64,000 bases of DNA, taken from positions 664,900 through 728,899 of the forward strand of contig NZ_REFP01000007.1 of the NCBI RefSeq assembly GCF_003688725.1, read 5' to 3'. The position numbers and the translations under genes were made by a program. The notes under the pieces were generated by a model, which saw nothing but the letters and a program-made list of their open reading frames with translations, was not told where the DNA came from and searched no databases. Positions 51,988-60,606 of this stretch are shown here, piece after piece. Every line of letters starts with the position of its first letter. The first letter of the stretch is position 1. Source of the DNA: Thermoactinomyces vulgaris. Lineage in GTDB: Bacteria; Bacillota; Bacilli; Thermoactinomycetales; Thermoactinomycetaceae.

Positions 51988-53484
51988 ATGAATACTTTGG
52001 TGGAAACCCGTTTGGGAAAAGTGCAAGGCGGGACAGACGGAGAGGTTTGTTTTTGGAAAGGGGTTCCTTATGCGAAACCCCCGGTGGGAAAACGCCGCTT
52101 TCAAAAGCCGGAACCACTGGAGAAATGGGATGGTGTTTGGGATGCCACCCGATTCCGTTCCATGGTGATGCAGCCGTCCGGCACCACCTTCAGCACCGTG
52201 CTTGGGGAAGCGGATCACCCGGTGAGTGAAGACGGGCTTTATCTGAATATCTGGTCGCCTGCGGCCGACGGAAAAAAGCGGCCCGTTCTCTTCTGGATCC
52301 ATGGCGGCGCCTATCAGTTCGGGTCCGGCTCTTCCCCCTGGTATGACGGAGCGGAGTTTGCCAAAAATGGAGATGTGGTGGTTGTCACGATCAATTACCG
52401 GTTGAACGTGTTTGGATTTTTGCACTTGGGGGATTGGTTCGGTGACGAATTTGCAGCATCGGGCAACTTGGGAATTTTGGATCAAGTGGCTGCGCTGCGT
52501 TGGGTGAAAGAAAACATTTCCGCTTTTGGCGGCGACCCGGAACAAATCACCATCTTTGGCGAATCGGCCGGAGCCGGAAGTGTCGGGGTTCTGCTTTCCC
52601 TCCCGGAAACCAAAGGGCTGTTTCAACGGGCAATCTTGCAAAGCGGTTCGGGTGCCATTTTGCTCCGTTCCCCTCAGACCGCTTTGGACATCGCCGATCG
52701 CATTCTTACGAAAGCCGGCATTCGCAAAGGAGATCGCGACCGGTTGTTATCCATCCCGGCCGGTGAACTTCTTGAAGCCGTACAATCCGCGCATCCGGGA
52801 ATGATTTTTGGTCCTGTTGTGGACGGAACCGTTTTGAAAACCCATCCGATTAAAGCGTTGGATAACGGAGCAGCCGGCGACATCCCGATCATCATCGGGG
52901 TTACCAAAGATGAATACAATTTATTTACACTGACCGATCCTTCTTGGACAACAGCAGGAAAAGAAGAACTGATGGACCGGATCGAACAGGAAATCGGGCC
53001 GGTTCCGGAAAAAGTCTTTCCATATTACTTGTCTTCCGGCGATCCATCCCAACCGGTATGGCAAAAACTGTTGCGTGCCATGACTTACCACATCTTTACC
53101 CGGGGCATGTTAAAAACGGCCGACGCCCAAATCAAGCAAGGCGGGAAGGTTTGGGTCTACCGGTTTGATTACGAAACCCCGCTCTTTGACGGCCGGTTGA
53201 AAGCATGTCACGCGCTTGAAATCCCCTTTGTCTTTCACAACCTGCATCAGCCGGGTGCCGATGTTTTCACCGGAACGCATCCGAAGCGGGAGCAAATTTC
53301 CCGGCAAATGCATGAAGCATGGATTGCTTTTGCCCGGACAGGGAATCCGAACGGTGACCATCTCCCTGATGCGTGGTTGCCCTTTGCAGAAAAAGATCGG
53401 CCGGTCATGGTGTTTGACACCGACAGCCGGGTGGAAAGCGATCTCTTTGCTCAAGAGCAGGAAGCATGGGAGCACAAGGCCTGA
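51988..53484 (+). CDS. Type-B carboxylesterase (PnbA-like)
   Basis: A 498-residue alpha/beta hydrolase of the carboxylesterase/cholinesterase family. The nucleophile Ser lies in IFGESAGAGSVG, the acid is Glu in GVTKDEYNLF and the His is in ACHALEIPFVF. The oxyanion motif is WIHGGAYQFGS. It hydrolyses esters such as p-nitrobenzyl esters and has no signal peptide. ATG 51988 is preferred over GTG 51979, but the ribosome binding site (AAAGAG) is weak. Confidence 0.92.
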   Translation: MNTLVETRLGKVQGGTDGEVCFWKGVPYAKPPVGKRRFQKPEPLEKWDGVWDATRFRSMVMQPSGTTFSTVLGEADHPVSEDGLYLNIWSPAADGKKRPVLFWIHGGAYQFGSGSSPWYDGAEFAKNGDVVVVTINYRLNVFGFLHLGDWFGDEFAASGNLGILDQVAALRWVKENISAFGGDPEQITIFGESAGAGSVGVLLSLPETKGLFQRAILQSGSGAILLRSPQTALDIADRILTKAGIRKGDRDRLLSIPAGELLEAVQSAHPGMIFGPVVDGTVLKTHPIKALDNGAAGDIPIIIGVTKDEYNLFTLTDPSWTTAGKEELMDRIEQEIGPVPEKVFPYYLSSGDPSQPVWQKLLRAMTYHIFTRGMLKTADAQIKQGGKVWVYRFDYETPLFDGRLKACHALEIPFVFHNLHQPGADVFTGTHPKREQISRQMHEAWIAFARTGNPNGDHLPDAWLPFAEKDRPVMVFDTDSRVESDLFAQEQEAWEHKA

Positions 53485-53535
53485 GTGGTCTTTTCCGCTC
53501 AAGCCTTTAAACTTTTTCACAGGAGATAAGACGGC

Positions 53536-54102
53536 ATGAAAAATAAAAACATTGACATTCAGGGAGAAAAGATCTCCTTGCGGTTGATAAAAAACAGCGA
53601 TATCTCGGAATATTATCAAAGCGGTTTTGCATCCCCTGATGAAGAAGTTCAGCTTTACACTGGTACGATGAAGAAACCGACGGAGGATGAAATCAGGACT
53701 TATGTAGAAAAGATTACAGAAGATGATTCAAGGTATGATTTCTTAATCATCAATTCCAAAGGCAAGATCATCGGCGAGTCCGTGATCAATGAAATCGATG
53801 AAGAGCTTCGGTGTGCACACTTTCGGATCGCACTATTTAAAAGTGAAGACTGTGGTCGTGGGATGGGTTCAGAAGCGATACAGATGACCTTGCAGTTTGG
53901 ATTTGAAAAACTGAATTTACACCGAATCGAACTGGAAGTGTTTTCTTTTAATCAGCGGGCGTACCAAGCGTATCTTCGTGCAGGATTTGTGGAAGAAGGC
54001 AGAAAAAGAGATGCCGTATTGATAAAGGGGCAATATCATGATGTCATCATCATGGGGATTCTTCAACATGAATTTATCTCTCGCGGTGCATCAATGAAAT
54101 AA
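53536..54102 (+). CDS. GNAT family N-acetyltransferase (RimJ/RimL-like)
   Basis: A 188-residue acetyltransferase. The acetyl-CoA loop shows as CGRGMGSEAIQMTLQFGFEK, followed by NLHRIELEVFSFNQRAYQAY and GFVEEGRKRDA, typical of RimJ/RimL-like enzymes. AGGAGAT precedes the ATG. It lies 51 bases after the carboxylesterase stop and may share its transcript. The substrate is unknown, possibly an amino group of a small molecule or protein N-terminus. Confidence 0.9.
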   Translation: MKNKNIDIQGEKISLRLIKNSDISEYYQSGFASPDEEVQLYTGTMKKPTEDEIRTYVEKITEDDSRYDFLIINSKGKIIGESVINEIDEELRCAHFRIALFKSEDCGRGMGSEAIQMTLQFGFEKLNLHRIELEVFSFNQRAYQAYLRAGFVEEGRKRDAVLIKGQYHDVIIMGILQHEFISRGASMK

Positions 54103-54203
54103 TGGCTAAATCATCCGTCTTTCTCCGGCTGCCTGTATACGAGCTTTTTTTTATTTGAAACTGTCTCCTCTTTGACCAAAAAATGCGCTGGGCGTGTTAA
54201 ACA

Positions 54204-54252
54204 GGCTCTTACTTTGGGGTTTAAAACCCAAAAGTAAAAGCCTTGTTTTTTC
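54204..54252 (+). terminator. Long hairpin with T-run after the GNAT gene
   Basis: GGCT-CTTACTTTGGGGTTT and AAACCCAAAAGTAAAAGCC form a long imperfect stem with two or three mismatches, followed by TTGTTTTTTC. Confidence 0.65.
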
Positions 54253-54572
54253 TTAGTCTCGTCACAAGTATTCCTTTAAACCCAAATTCTACACGTACGA
54301 ATTTGTTCAATTATTGATTTCGTATTGGCAGCCCCCCCTGCATATGTATTGAACTACGCGCTTATTTTGCCAACCAGATCGATTGAATACAAACTGATTT
54401 TTTGTTTCGATTGTATGTTCGAAAATGATGGCTTTTAAGACATTTGGCGGAAGAACATTGCAGGACATTCGATTTGCTGTTGAAGTGTGACATTTGCAGT
54501 CAAGAGCCTGAACGGCTGGAGCCAAAAAAGTAAAGCGCATGATTGGGTAAACAATCGGGAAGCACAGCTTTA

Positions 54573-54711
54573 AGGTGGCTCAAGAAACAAGGCATTGACG
54601 ATGCACTCATTCAGCCATGCAAGCCGTAAATCGCTTGAAGTGTATTCTAAATTGGCCATAACCGATGCTCAGGATGAATATGAACGTGTCATCCCTGAGT
54701 TTCCTGTATAA
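54573..54711 (+). pseudogene. Tyrosine recombinase/integrase C-terminal remnant
   Basis: The frame reads [14 protein letters not shown], then shifts to [20 protein letters not shown] and ends VIPEFPV before TAA 54709-54711. The His-x-x-(R/K) followed by LEVYS is the end of a phage-type integrase, with the catalytic Tyr in VYSKL. Only about 45 codons remain and they are frameshifted, so it is a fossil of a mobile element. Confidence 0.75.
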
Positions 54712-54720
54712 ATACGAAAT

Positions 54721-54758
54721 GACTTGAGTCTCCCTAAAGAGTGTCTCAAGTCATTTTT
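54721..54758 (+). terminator. Terminator after the integrase remnant
   Basis: GACTTGAG / CTCAAGTC stem followed by ATTTTT. Confidence 0.7.
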
Positions 54759-54939
54759 CCATTTACTGGAGAGATGGCCCCAAAATCGACGGATGCTCCC
54801 TCTCCTCCGCTGAGGCGGTTTTTTTATATCCAAAAGCCTCAATGCAGCAAAAAAAGAGGCATCTATTCGGGGTCACCGTATCATTTCGGGCAAAACGTAC
54901 GTTTGAACAATTTTGGACAATAATACACGATGAATCTTC

Positions 54940-54989
54940 TTGACAGACTAACAAATAAAAGCGTATGATCAAACCAAACGGTTCAGTTT
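54940..54989 (+). promoter_or_regulatory. Promoter and TetR operator
   Basis: TTGACA (54940-54945) and TATGAT (54964-54969) are 18 bases apart. An imperfect dyad (AAACGG-TT-CAGTTT, 54976-54989) lies just downstream and is the likely operator for the TetR regulator. Confidence 0.7.
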
Positions 54990-55034
54990 GATTTCTGTAT
55001 TAAACCTACCGCTAGGAATAACGGAGGTGACTGT

Positions 55035-55667
55035 TTGATTTCCAAAGAACGTTCACCCAGATCACGGACAAAGCAGGATCAGATTCGAACAGCGGCTGAA
55101 CGCTTATTTCTTAAGAACGGTTTTGCAGCGACGAGCATGGACGCCATTACCACTGAAGCTGGTGTTTCCAAACAAACCGTGTACAGCTACTATTCAAGTA
55201 AAGAGGATCTTTTGGTTGACGTCTTAAAGCAACTGATTCACAGTTTAACTGAAAATCTGTGTTCGTTTGAAAATATGTCGTTGAATAATCGTGACGAACT
55301 GCACCAAGCATTGAACAACTTGGCGTATCACTATATCTCCAGTCTTATGCAATCCAATTACCTGGCATTGATGCGAGTTATCGTTGCCGAGTCTCCTCGG
55401 TTTCCACAGCTAGGAAACCTTTTTCGTTCAACCTTGCCGGAGAAGGTCATAAAGAGCGTTTCCGCTATTTTAGAGCAAGCGAAAAATAAAGGATTGGTAA
55501 ATGTTGTTGACGTCAATGCAGCCGTACGCATGTTTGTCGGACCATTGCTTACTTATATCCTGCTTGGCGGACTCATTGTTACTGACCGTCCACCCCAACA
55601 ACCTGATACCAAAGACCTTGAAGCGATTGTAAATTTGTACATGAAAGCCATCGTTAAGGATCACTAA
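55035..55667 (+). CDS. TetR/AcrR family transcriptional regulator
   Basis: A 210-residue regulator. The N-terminal helix-turn-helix reads RTAAERLFLKNGFAATSMDA, then AGVSKQTVYSYYSSKEDLLV. The C-terminal ligand domain resembles AcrR-type sensors. The start is TTG 55035 after GGAGGTG. The VOC protein gene follows 43 bases later and probably belongs to the same operon. It should repress its own promoter. Confidence 0.92.
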   Translation: MISKERSPRSRTKQDQIRTAAERLFLKNGFAATSMDAITTEAGVSKQTVYSYYSSKEDLLVDVLKQLIHSLTENLCSFENMSLNNRDELHQALNNLAYHYISSLMQSNYLALMRVIVAESPRFPQLGNLFRSTLPEKVIKSVSAILEQAKNKGLVNVVDVNAAVRMFVGPLLTYILLGGLIVTDRPPQQPDTKDLEAIVNLYMKAIVKDH

Positions 55668-55710
55668 AACAGCGATCATTTTTACAAAAAAATCATGAGG
55701 AGGAGATTCG

Positions 55711-56067
55711 ATGAATCTCAACCATCTGAATCTGACGGTTACTGACGTTCAAGCCACTGAAGAATTCTTGAAGAAATATTTCGATCTGAAAACCGTGACT
55801 ACCCGCGGCGACTCGTTTACTCTGTTAACTGACGATCAAGGGATGTTACTGGCTTTAATGAAAGGAAGGCAAGCCGAATATCCCAAAACATTTCACATCG
55901 GATTTGTGCAGGAAAGCGATGAGCAGGTGAATAAGATCAATAAACGAATGAAAGAAGACGGCATCGATGTAGATCCTCCACAGAACGCACATGGTTGGAC
56001 TTTTTATGTTAAAGCGCCGGGTGGATTTACTGTTGAGGTTCTATCCCTTGAGAGATTAAAAAGCTAA
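55711..56067 (+). CDS. VOC superfamily (glyoxalase/bleomycin-resistance-like) protein
   Basis: A 118-residue VOC protein. It begins MNLNHLNLTVTDVQATEEFL, has His at the first metal position and Glu in FTVEVLSLE at the last, with a TFYVKAPGG turn. Members bind metal and act as dioxygenases, isomerases or drug-binding resistance proteins. GAGGAGGAG precedes the ATG. It sits behind the TetR regulator. Confidence 0.88.
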   Translation: MNLNHLNLTVTDVQATEEFLKKYFDLKTVTTRGDSFTLLTDDQGMLLALMKGRQAEYPKTFHIGFVQESDEQVNKINKRMKEDGIDVDPPQNAHGWTFYVKAPGGFTVEVLSLERLKS

Positions 56068-56240
56068 TCGTTCTGAAATTAAGGCTCGGGTGCAGGCGGT
56101 GGAGGTTTTGACGCTAATGTGGCAGACCTTCGCAGGCGATCCCATGCGGAAAAGGTGGATCACCCTTGTCATAAATTCGTGCCATCTTACGAATTAATCA
56201 ATGTGTACCAGAACTGCAAACTCTGTCCCCTGGAATAATA

Positions 56241-56273
56241 ACAGCTGCCCCGCGCAAAGGGCAGCTGTTTTCA
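56241..56273 (+). terminator. Intrinsic terminator
   Basis: CAGCTGCCC / GGGCAGCTG with a seven-base loop followed by TTTTC. Confidence 0.8.
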
Positions 56274-56406
56274 TTCGTAAAAACAGGGGTCTAGGAGCCT
56301 CACAGAGCGACGAAAAATCGTTAACCGAAATGAAATAGGGCATATAAATCGAAAAATCTAAAAGTGTTTCTTGGACAGATGGCGGTAAAATCGTCGTTCG
56401 CTACCT

Positions 56407-56632
56407 CTACCCCTGTTTCGCGGAATAAATGGACATGATTATTGAACCGATCAATGTCAAAAGACCAATTATTCCTGTAATAATAGCTGCATTAACTTCC
56501 CCCGAAAATAATTCCGACTTAGCGTATCTAATCCAAAGCAAGAATCCATTGTAAGCCGCTATCACATTGAAACACCAATTATAACTAAGCCAACGAGAAC
56601 CCGAAGAATGATATTTTTTTCACTGTATTCAT
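56407..56632 (-). pseudogene. Small membrane-protein pseudogene
   Basis: The start MNTVKK is followed in another frame by IILRVLVGLVIIGVS and in a third by VIAAYNGFLLWIRYAKSELF and TGIIGLLTLIGSIIMSIYSA, ending at 56407. Together they give about 75 residues with two to three membrane helices. At least two frameshifts show decay. No family is recognised. Confidence 0.6.
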
Positions 56633-57127
56633 CTCCGGATGCCTATTTTATTGTGCAAGTGGCTTAATCATTTTTAACACTTAAGATAAGGGAACAGGTT
56701 TATTACAAAAAATGAACCCGATTTCAAAGAATATCTAATTGAGTCACTTAAAAAAACATCCTTCAAATACTTTGCAATTGGCTTTGCTTTAGATATGATG
56801 ATCCCCATCATCGATGCTAATCTTTCCTTTATGTTTTTTGGTCGGCTTATCAATGGAAAAGCGACCACCCCCTTCAGACGAATCCCCTCTCCCGAATCAG
56901 GAAGTGTCTTATTCTGGCCCAAGTCTTTTTTTGATTCTACCTCACTGGCCTTATTTTGACTAATATCATGTTTGTTTTCACTGAGAACCCTTCCAGAGGT
57001 TTTCCCGTATTTTTGTAGTATTAACGGATTTACTTCTTCGGCACCATTTTCAGTTGAGAGCTAATATTTGATTTGTTTTTATGTTTGCCTCTTTTGCTTT
57101 CTTTTGCCCTTTTCAAATTTACTTTCA

Positions 57128-57146
57128 TAGTTTATAATGCAAACTA
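57128..57146 (+). promoter_or_regulatory. Promoter -10 region inside a dyad
   Basis: TAGTTT and AAACTA flank ATAATGC, and TATAAT (57133-57138) lies inside. A winged-helix repressor of the downstream gene could bind here. Confidence 0.5.
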
Positions 57147-57178
57147 GTTAATAATACATATGGAGTGTGGTTCCATTG

Positions 57179-57499
57179 ATGCCCTTTAAGGAAATGGCGA
57201 AATTGAATAAATTGATCCATGAACCGGCCCGTCTTGCCATTATGAGCGCGCTGGACGCCTGCACGATGGCTGAATTTTTGTTTTTGCAAGAATTAACCGG
57301 CTTGACAAAAGGAAACCTTTCTTCCCATTTATCCAAATTGGAAAAGGCGGAATATATCCAAATCCAGAAACAATTCGTGCGCAAAAAAATCCCTCATACC
57401 ACCATACGGATCACTCATGAGGGAAGAGCTGCGCTTCATAATTATTGGGAACAATTGGACCGCATCCGCGAAGTAACCAAAAAATGGAACAAAAGTTAA
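57179..57499 (+). CDS. Winged-helix transcriptional regulator (ArsR/MarR-like)
   Basis: A 106-residue regulator with a single winged helix. The sequence LNKLIHEPARLAIMSAL, then LTGLTKGNLSSHLSKLEKAE and a basic wing, is typical of the small 'transcriptional regulator' family related to MarR and ArsR. It has no metal-binding cysteines. Start ATG 57179 is preferred, with GGAG 12 bases upstream; GTG 57167 is an alternative. No target gene is next to it. Confidence 0.85.
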   Translation: MPFKEMAKLNKLIHEPARLAIMSALDACTMAEFLFLQELTGLTKGNLSSHLSKLEKAEYIQIQKQFVRKKIPHTTIRITHEGRAALHNYWEQLDRIREVTKKWNKS

Positions 57500-57996
57500 C
57501 AAACGGATTTACCAAACCCTCTTCCCTCTGTTTTTCAGAGGTTTTTCCTTCCTGAAAAACCCAACATCCGGAGAGCGATTTTAAGGCCCCTTACAGCCTT
57601 TCACCCCTTTTTTCGATCTGTTCATCTCGAAAGGAAATAAACCACCCTTAAATCGAAAATAAGAAGACCGTTTTTCCCGGGACGGAAATCGGAATTCCAT
57701 TTATTGGGATCGATTGCTCTTTATTTGTATGTTTATTTTGAGATTATTTTGTACGTTCAGATAAATAAGAACAAATTCGGTGCAAAACAGTCGCGGGCGC
57801 TCTTCTCCTTCTTCCCGATCCATCCTTTTTACGCGTCCTATAGGGTTACAAAACAATTCTTTTGTAACTATATAAGGGTAAAACACTGAAACCCCTTGTA
57901 AATCAAGGGGTTTGGCGATCGGATGTTTTCCACAGGTTTCTCCATCCGTTTGAGAGCCAAATGGTTGTCTCGCCAAGTTAACTTGTTAATGAGACA
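57500..57996. other. Gene-poor region with a palindrome and a hairpin
   Basis: No clear gene. The 9-6-9 palindrome at 57845-57868 and a hairpin at 57889-57913 (AAACCCCTTG / CAAGGGGTTT) stand out. Read on the minus strand, the palindrome is followed by a 40-codon open frame starting MDREEGEERPRLFCTEF behind AAAAAGG. Its reality is uncertain. Confidence 0.45.
57845..57868. repeat. Perfect 9-6-9 palindrome, copy 2
   Basis: GTTACAAAA and TTTTGTAAC with a six-base spacer (CAATTC). On the minus strand it follows TTATATA, as copy 1 does on the plus strand. Confidence 0.6.
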
Positions 57997-58872
57997 TCAA
58001 TCTTCTGCTATTTTCTTCACCATATGGACGTTACTTAAAAACATGTGAAATCCTTCCTCCTCCAGAAGACTCGTCACCATTTTCTTCTTTTCGGGGCAGT
58101 ATAAAAACTGGCATCGGGATGCTTCCGCAGAAGCCATCACATGTCGCAACAACTGACGGGCCAGTTCTTCCGCTTCCGGATGCCCCGGAGCTGTCTCCAA
58201 TTGCAACAAAGTCAATTCTTGCACTCGTCCTCGTCCTTGGTCATCGGTTTTCCGCCTCACCAGCGCATACCCGGCTTCTTTTCCGGAAGAATCGGAAATG
58301 ATCCATGCTTCATCTCCTTGAAACCAATGGGTTTGCCACGGGGCCAAGTCGGGGTAAAAAGAAAAAGCGGTGACAGTTGCCGGATGGGCGGTGCGGATGT
58401 TGTATCCGGAAGCCCCTTTTTGTCCACGGCGAAAGTTTTCTGTCTGGTAAATGAGCAAGGAATCGGCAATATCATACCCGTGTTGCTGATATAACCGGAT
58501 GGCCGGTTTGTTTTCGGCAATTGCTTCCAGTGTCGCCAGCTGCACATGTTCCCGTTGATACAACTCCATCAACGCTTCCATCAGCCGGTTCCCCGCCCTT
58601 TTTCGCCTCCATCCGGGAAGAACGGCGGTCCCTCCGTTCCAGGCGATCTTTTTTCCTTTGATTTCCCCAATGGACGTAAACACAAAACCGACCGGCCGGG
58701 CATCATTCCAAGCCACCAGGGAATGAGCCGGCGAAATTCTTTCCCGGACCATCCTGTTCATTAACCGGTCAAAGGTGAAATTCATATTCACAAAGTAATC
58801 CGCAAAGGCTTCATTCCACAACTGCAACGTTTGCTCCCACGTGCACCCGCTTAATGGACGAATCGTAATCAT
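57997..58872 (-). CDS. GNAT family N-acetyltransferase, long type
   Basis: A 291-residue protein with an N-terminal GNAT domain (VGFVFTSIGEIKGKKIAWNG, then GTAVLPGWRRKRAGNRLM) and a second, diverged GNAT-like half. The acetyl-CoA loop is RRKRAGNRLMEAL. It resembles Bacillus YobR-like acetyltransferases. GGGAAATATC precedes the ATG. The substrate is unknown. Confidence 0.85.
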   Translation of the reverse strand: MITIRPLSGCTWEQTLQLWNEAFADYFVNMNFTFDRLMNRMVRERISPAHSLVAWNDARPVGFVFTSIGEIKGKKIAWNGGTAVLPGWRRKRAGNRLMEALMELYQREHVQLATLEAIAENKPAIRLYQQHGYDIADSLLIYQTENFRRGQKGASGYNIRTAHPATVTAFSFYPDLAPWQTHWFQGDEAWIISDSSGKEAGYALVRRKTDDQGRGRVQELTLLQLETAPGHPEAEELARQLLRHVMASAEASRCQFLYCPEKKKMVTSLLEEEGFHMFLSNVHMVKKIAED

Positions 58873-58927
58873 GATATTTCCCTTCTTTTCTGTTTGATAT
58901 CATATCGGTGTAAAACGTTCGCGGGGA

Positions 58928-59305
58928 TTAAAGCGCGGATTCCTGCAGGATTTCCTCCTCTTCGGAAATGCCTTGTTTTTTGAATTGCAACCGGCACCAG
59001 AAAGCCGACTTGGCATAATCCCAAAGATACCGGCTGAACTCCCCGTTCGGATGTAAATAATTCCACACCTCAGGGAAATATTTCTTTATATCTTGCAAAA
59101 TCTCCTTTTCCTTCTGGCTCATCACATGCAAGTTATGCCGGTATTTCAAGCCCAGGGTTGTCAGGCAGTCCGTCACCTCCACAGGGACTTTCCGCCAGAT
59201 TTGTCTCCATTCATCATAAGGTTCCATTAAATAATGAACATTCAGATCGCCGTCGTTATAGATATCATAGAGCAAATGCCCAGGAATCGTCTCTCTGTTT
59301 TTCAT
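58928..59305 (-). CDS. Hypothetical protein, 125 residues
   Basis: A soluble, acidic, aromatic-rich protein (MKNRETIPGHLLYDIYNDGD, then LNVHYLMEPYDEWRQIWRKV). It has no signal peptide or membrane helix. AGGCAGGGG precedes the ATG. It is divergent from the DUF2332 gene and 55 bases upstream of the GNAT gene on the same strand. No family is recognised. Confidence 0.65.
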   Translation of the reverse strand: MKNRETIPGHLLYDIYNDGDLNVHYLMEPYDEWRQIWRKVPVEVTDCLTTLGLKYRHNLHVMSQKEKEILQDIKKYFPEVWNYLHPNGEFSRYLWDYAKSAFWCRLQFKKQGISEEEEILQESAL

Positions 59306-59419
59306 TTTGTCCCCTGCCTTTTCCGTGGAATAAATCGGAACCCTTTATAGTATTAGGAAACAACTGGCGGATTCCCTTTATTTTGAAACTGTTTTTAGCG
59401 AAAGAAGGTGCGCTCGGAA

Positions 59420-60451
59420 ATGGAAAGAGAAAAGTTATCTTTTTTGTTTCGGAATTTTGCTTGGAAAGAATGTCACCTCTCCAGCCCGCTCTATCAACAG
59501 TTGTCATTAAAAATCGCCCAAGACGATGAGCTTCTTGCCGTGGCATCCCATGCCCTGCGTGGACAACCCGTTCCCAATCTTCTGTTTGGGGCGGTCCATT
59601 ATCTGTTGTTAAAAGGGAAAGACCATCCTTTAAGAGACTATTATCCGGATCTGGTGAAATCTCCGCGGAAAGCAGACGAGGCCTTTCCTGCCTTTCGCGA
59701 CTTTTGCCTTTTGTTCAAGGACGAAATCATCCCTATTCTCCGGCAAAAAAGGGTGCAAACCAACGAAATCGGACGTTGCGCTTATCTTTATCCAAGCTTT
59801 TGCCTGATTTACAACCGGGTGAAAAAGTCCCTTTCCCTGATCGAAATCGGGACCAGTGCGGGGTTGCAACTGTTATGGGATCATTACAGTTATGCATATG
59901 GAGGAAGCCATACTTACGGGCATCCGTCTTCCCCTGTCCGGATTGAATCGGAAATACGGGGGAGCCGGCAACCCTTCTTGTTCCCGGATAGTCCCCCTGT
60001 CGCTTTCCGGATGGGCATCGACTTGCACATCATGGATTTAACGGACCAGGAGGATTTTTTATGGATGCGATCCCTCATCTGGCCGGAACACCAAAAACGG
60101 GTCAGACTTTTTGAAAAAGCCGCACGGCAATTGAAAAAACACCCCCTCCGACTGATTGAAGGCGACGGAGTTGAAATGCTTCCCAAGTTAGCCCGTCAGG
60201 TACCGGAAAATACCGCCCTCTGCATCTTTCATACCCATGTGGCCAACCAAATGCCGGATCAAGTGAAGCAAAAGCTGAAGGATCAGATCGGGGAGTTGGG
60301 GAGAACGCAAACCGTTTTTCATTTATACAACAACATGGAGGACCGGGACGTTCTTCATTTGGAGTCGTATATTGGCGGAAGGAAAAACCATGAGGTTTTG
60401 GCCAAAACCGAGGGGCATGGCCGTTGGTTCGAGTGGAAACCTTCAAAATGA
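59420..60451 (+). CDS. DUF2332 family protein
   Basis: A 343-residue protein of the DUF2332 family. Family hallmarks are EIGRCAYLYPSFCLI, LIEIGTSAGLQLLWDHYSY and the VANQMPDQVKQKL segment. It looks like a Rossmann-like, methyltransferase-related fold because of EIGTSAG, but activity is unknown. ATG 59420 is chosen as GAAGGTG precedes it; the frame opens at GTG 59408. It is monocistronic. Confidence 0.88.
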   Translation: MEREKLSFLFRNFAWKECHLSSPLYQQLSLKIAQDDELLAVASHALRGQPVPNLLFGAVHYLLLKGKDHPLRDYYPDLVKSPRKADEAFPAFRDFCLLFKDEIIPILRQKRVQTNEIGRCAYLYPSFCLIYNRVKKSLSLIEIGTSAGLQLLWDHYSYAYGGSHTYGHPSSPVRIESEIRGSRQPFLFPDSPPVAFRMGIDLHIMDLTDQEDFLWMRSLIWPEHQKRVRLFEKAARQLKKHPLRLIEGDGVEMLPKLARQVPENTALCIFHTHVANQMPDQVKQKLKDQIGELGRTQTVFHLYNNMEDRDVLHLESYIGGRKNHEVLAKTEGHGRWFEWKPSK

Positions 60452-60606
60452 CAAAAAAACGGGGCCCAAACCGGACCCCATTTCCCCTTCATGATACGTC
60501 ATCCAAAATTTACACGCTCCCTTGATTTCCATCCACACGGATTCTTTGTCCGTCTTGGATCCGTTTCATCGGCCCACCACTGCCGGAATGCCGCTCATTC
60601 TTTAAC

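Larger units (their letters stand above)
54103..55034. other. Gene-poor region with integrase remnant
   Basis: No intact gene lies in these 930 bases. A strong hairpin is at 54204-54242, an integrase C-terminal remnant at 54573-54711, a terminator at 54721-54758 and the TetR promoter near 54940. The stretch between 54260 and 54570 carries no recognisable coding sequence. Confidence 0.6.
56068..57166. other. Gene-poor region with one pseudogene
   Basis: About 1.1 kb without an intact gene. A 41-codon open stretch after the VOC gene (EIKARVQAVEVLTLMWQTFA) lacks a start and is not recognised. A terminator lies at 56241-56273 and a membrane-protein pseudogene at 56407-56632. The minus-strand frame at 56674-56922 has no ribosome binding site and I cannot support it. 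Confidence 0.5.

Noticed and set aside
54307-54540. 77-residue minus-strand frame
   Set aside because: Cys/His-rich chance frame with no ribosome binding site in a region of mobile-element decay.
56674-56922. 82-residue minus-strand frame
   Set aside because: No ribosome binding site or recognisable pattern; it may be a remnant, but the evidence is too weak.
57701-57976. 91-residue minus-strand frame
   Set aside because: Its first half covers the hairpin and palindrome, has no ribosome binding site and no protein-like pattern. Only the last 40 codons have a possible ribosome binding site.
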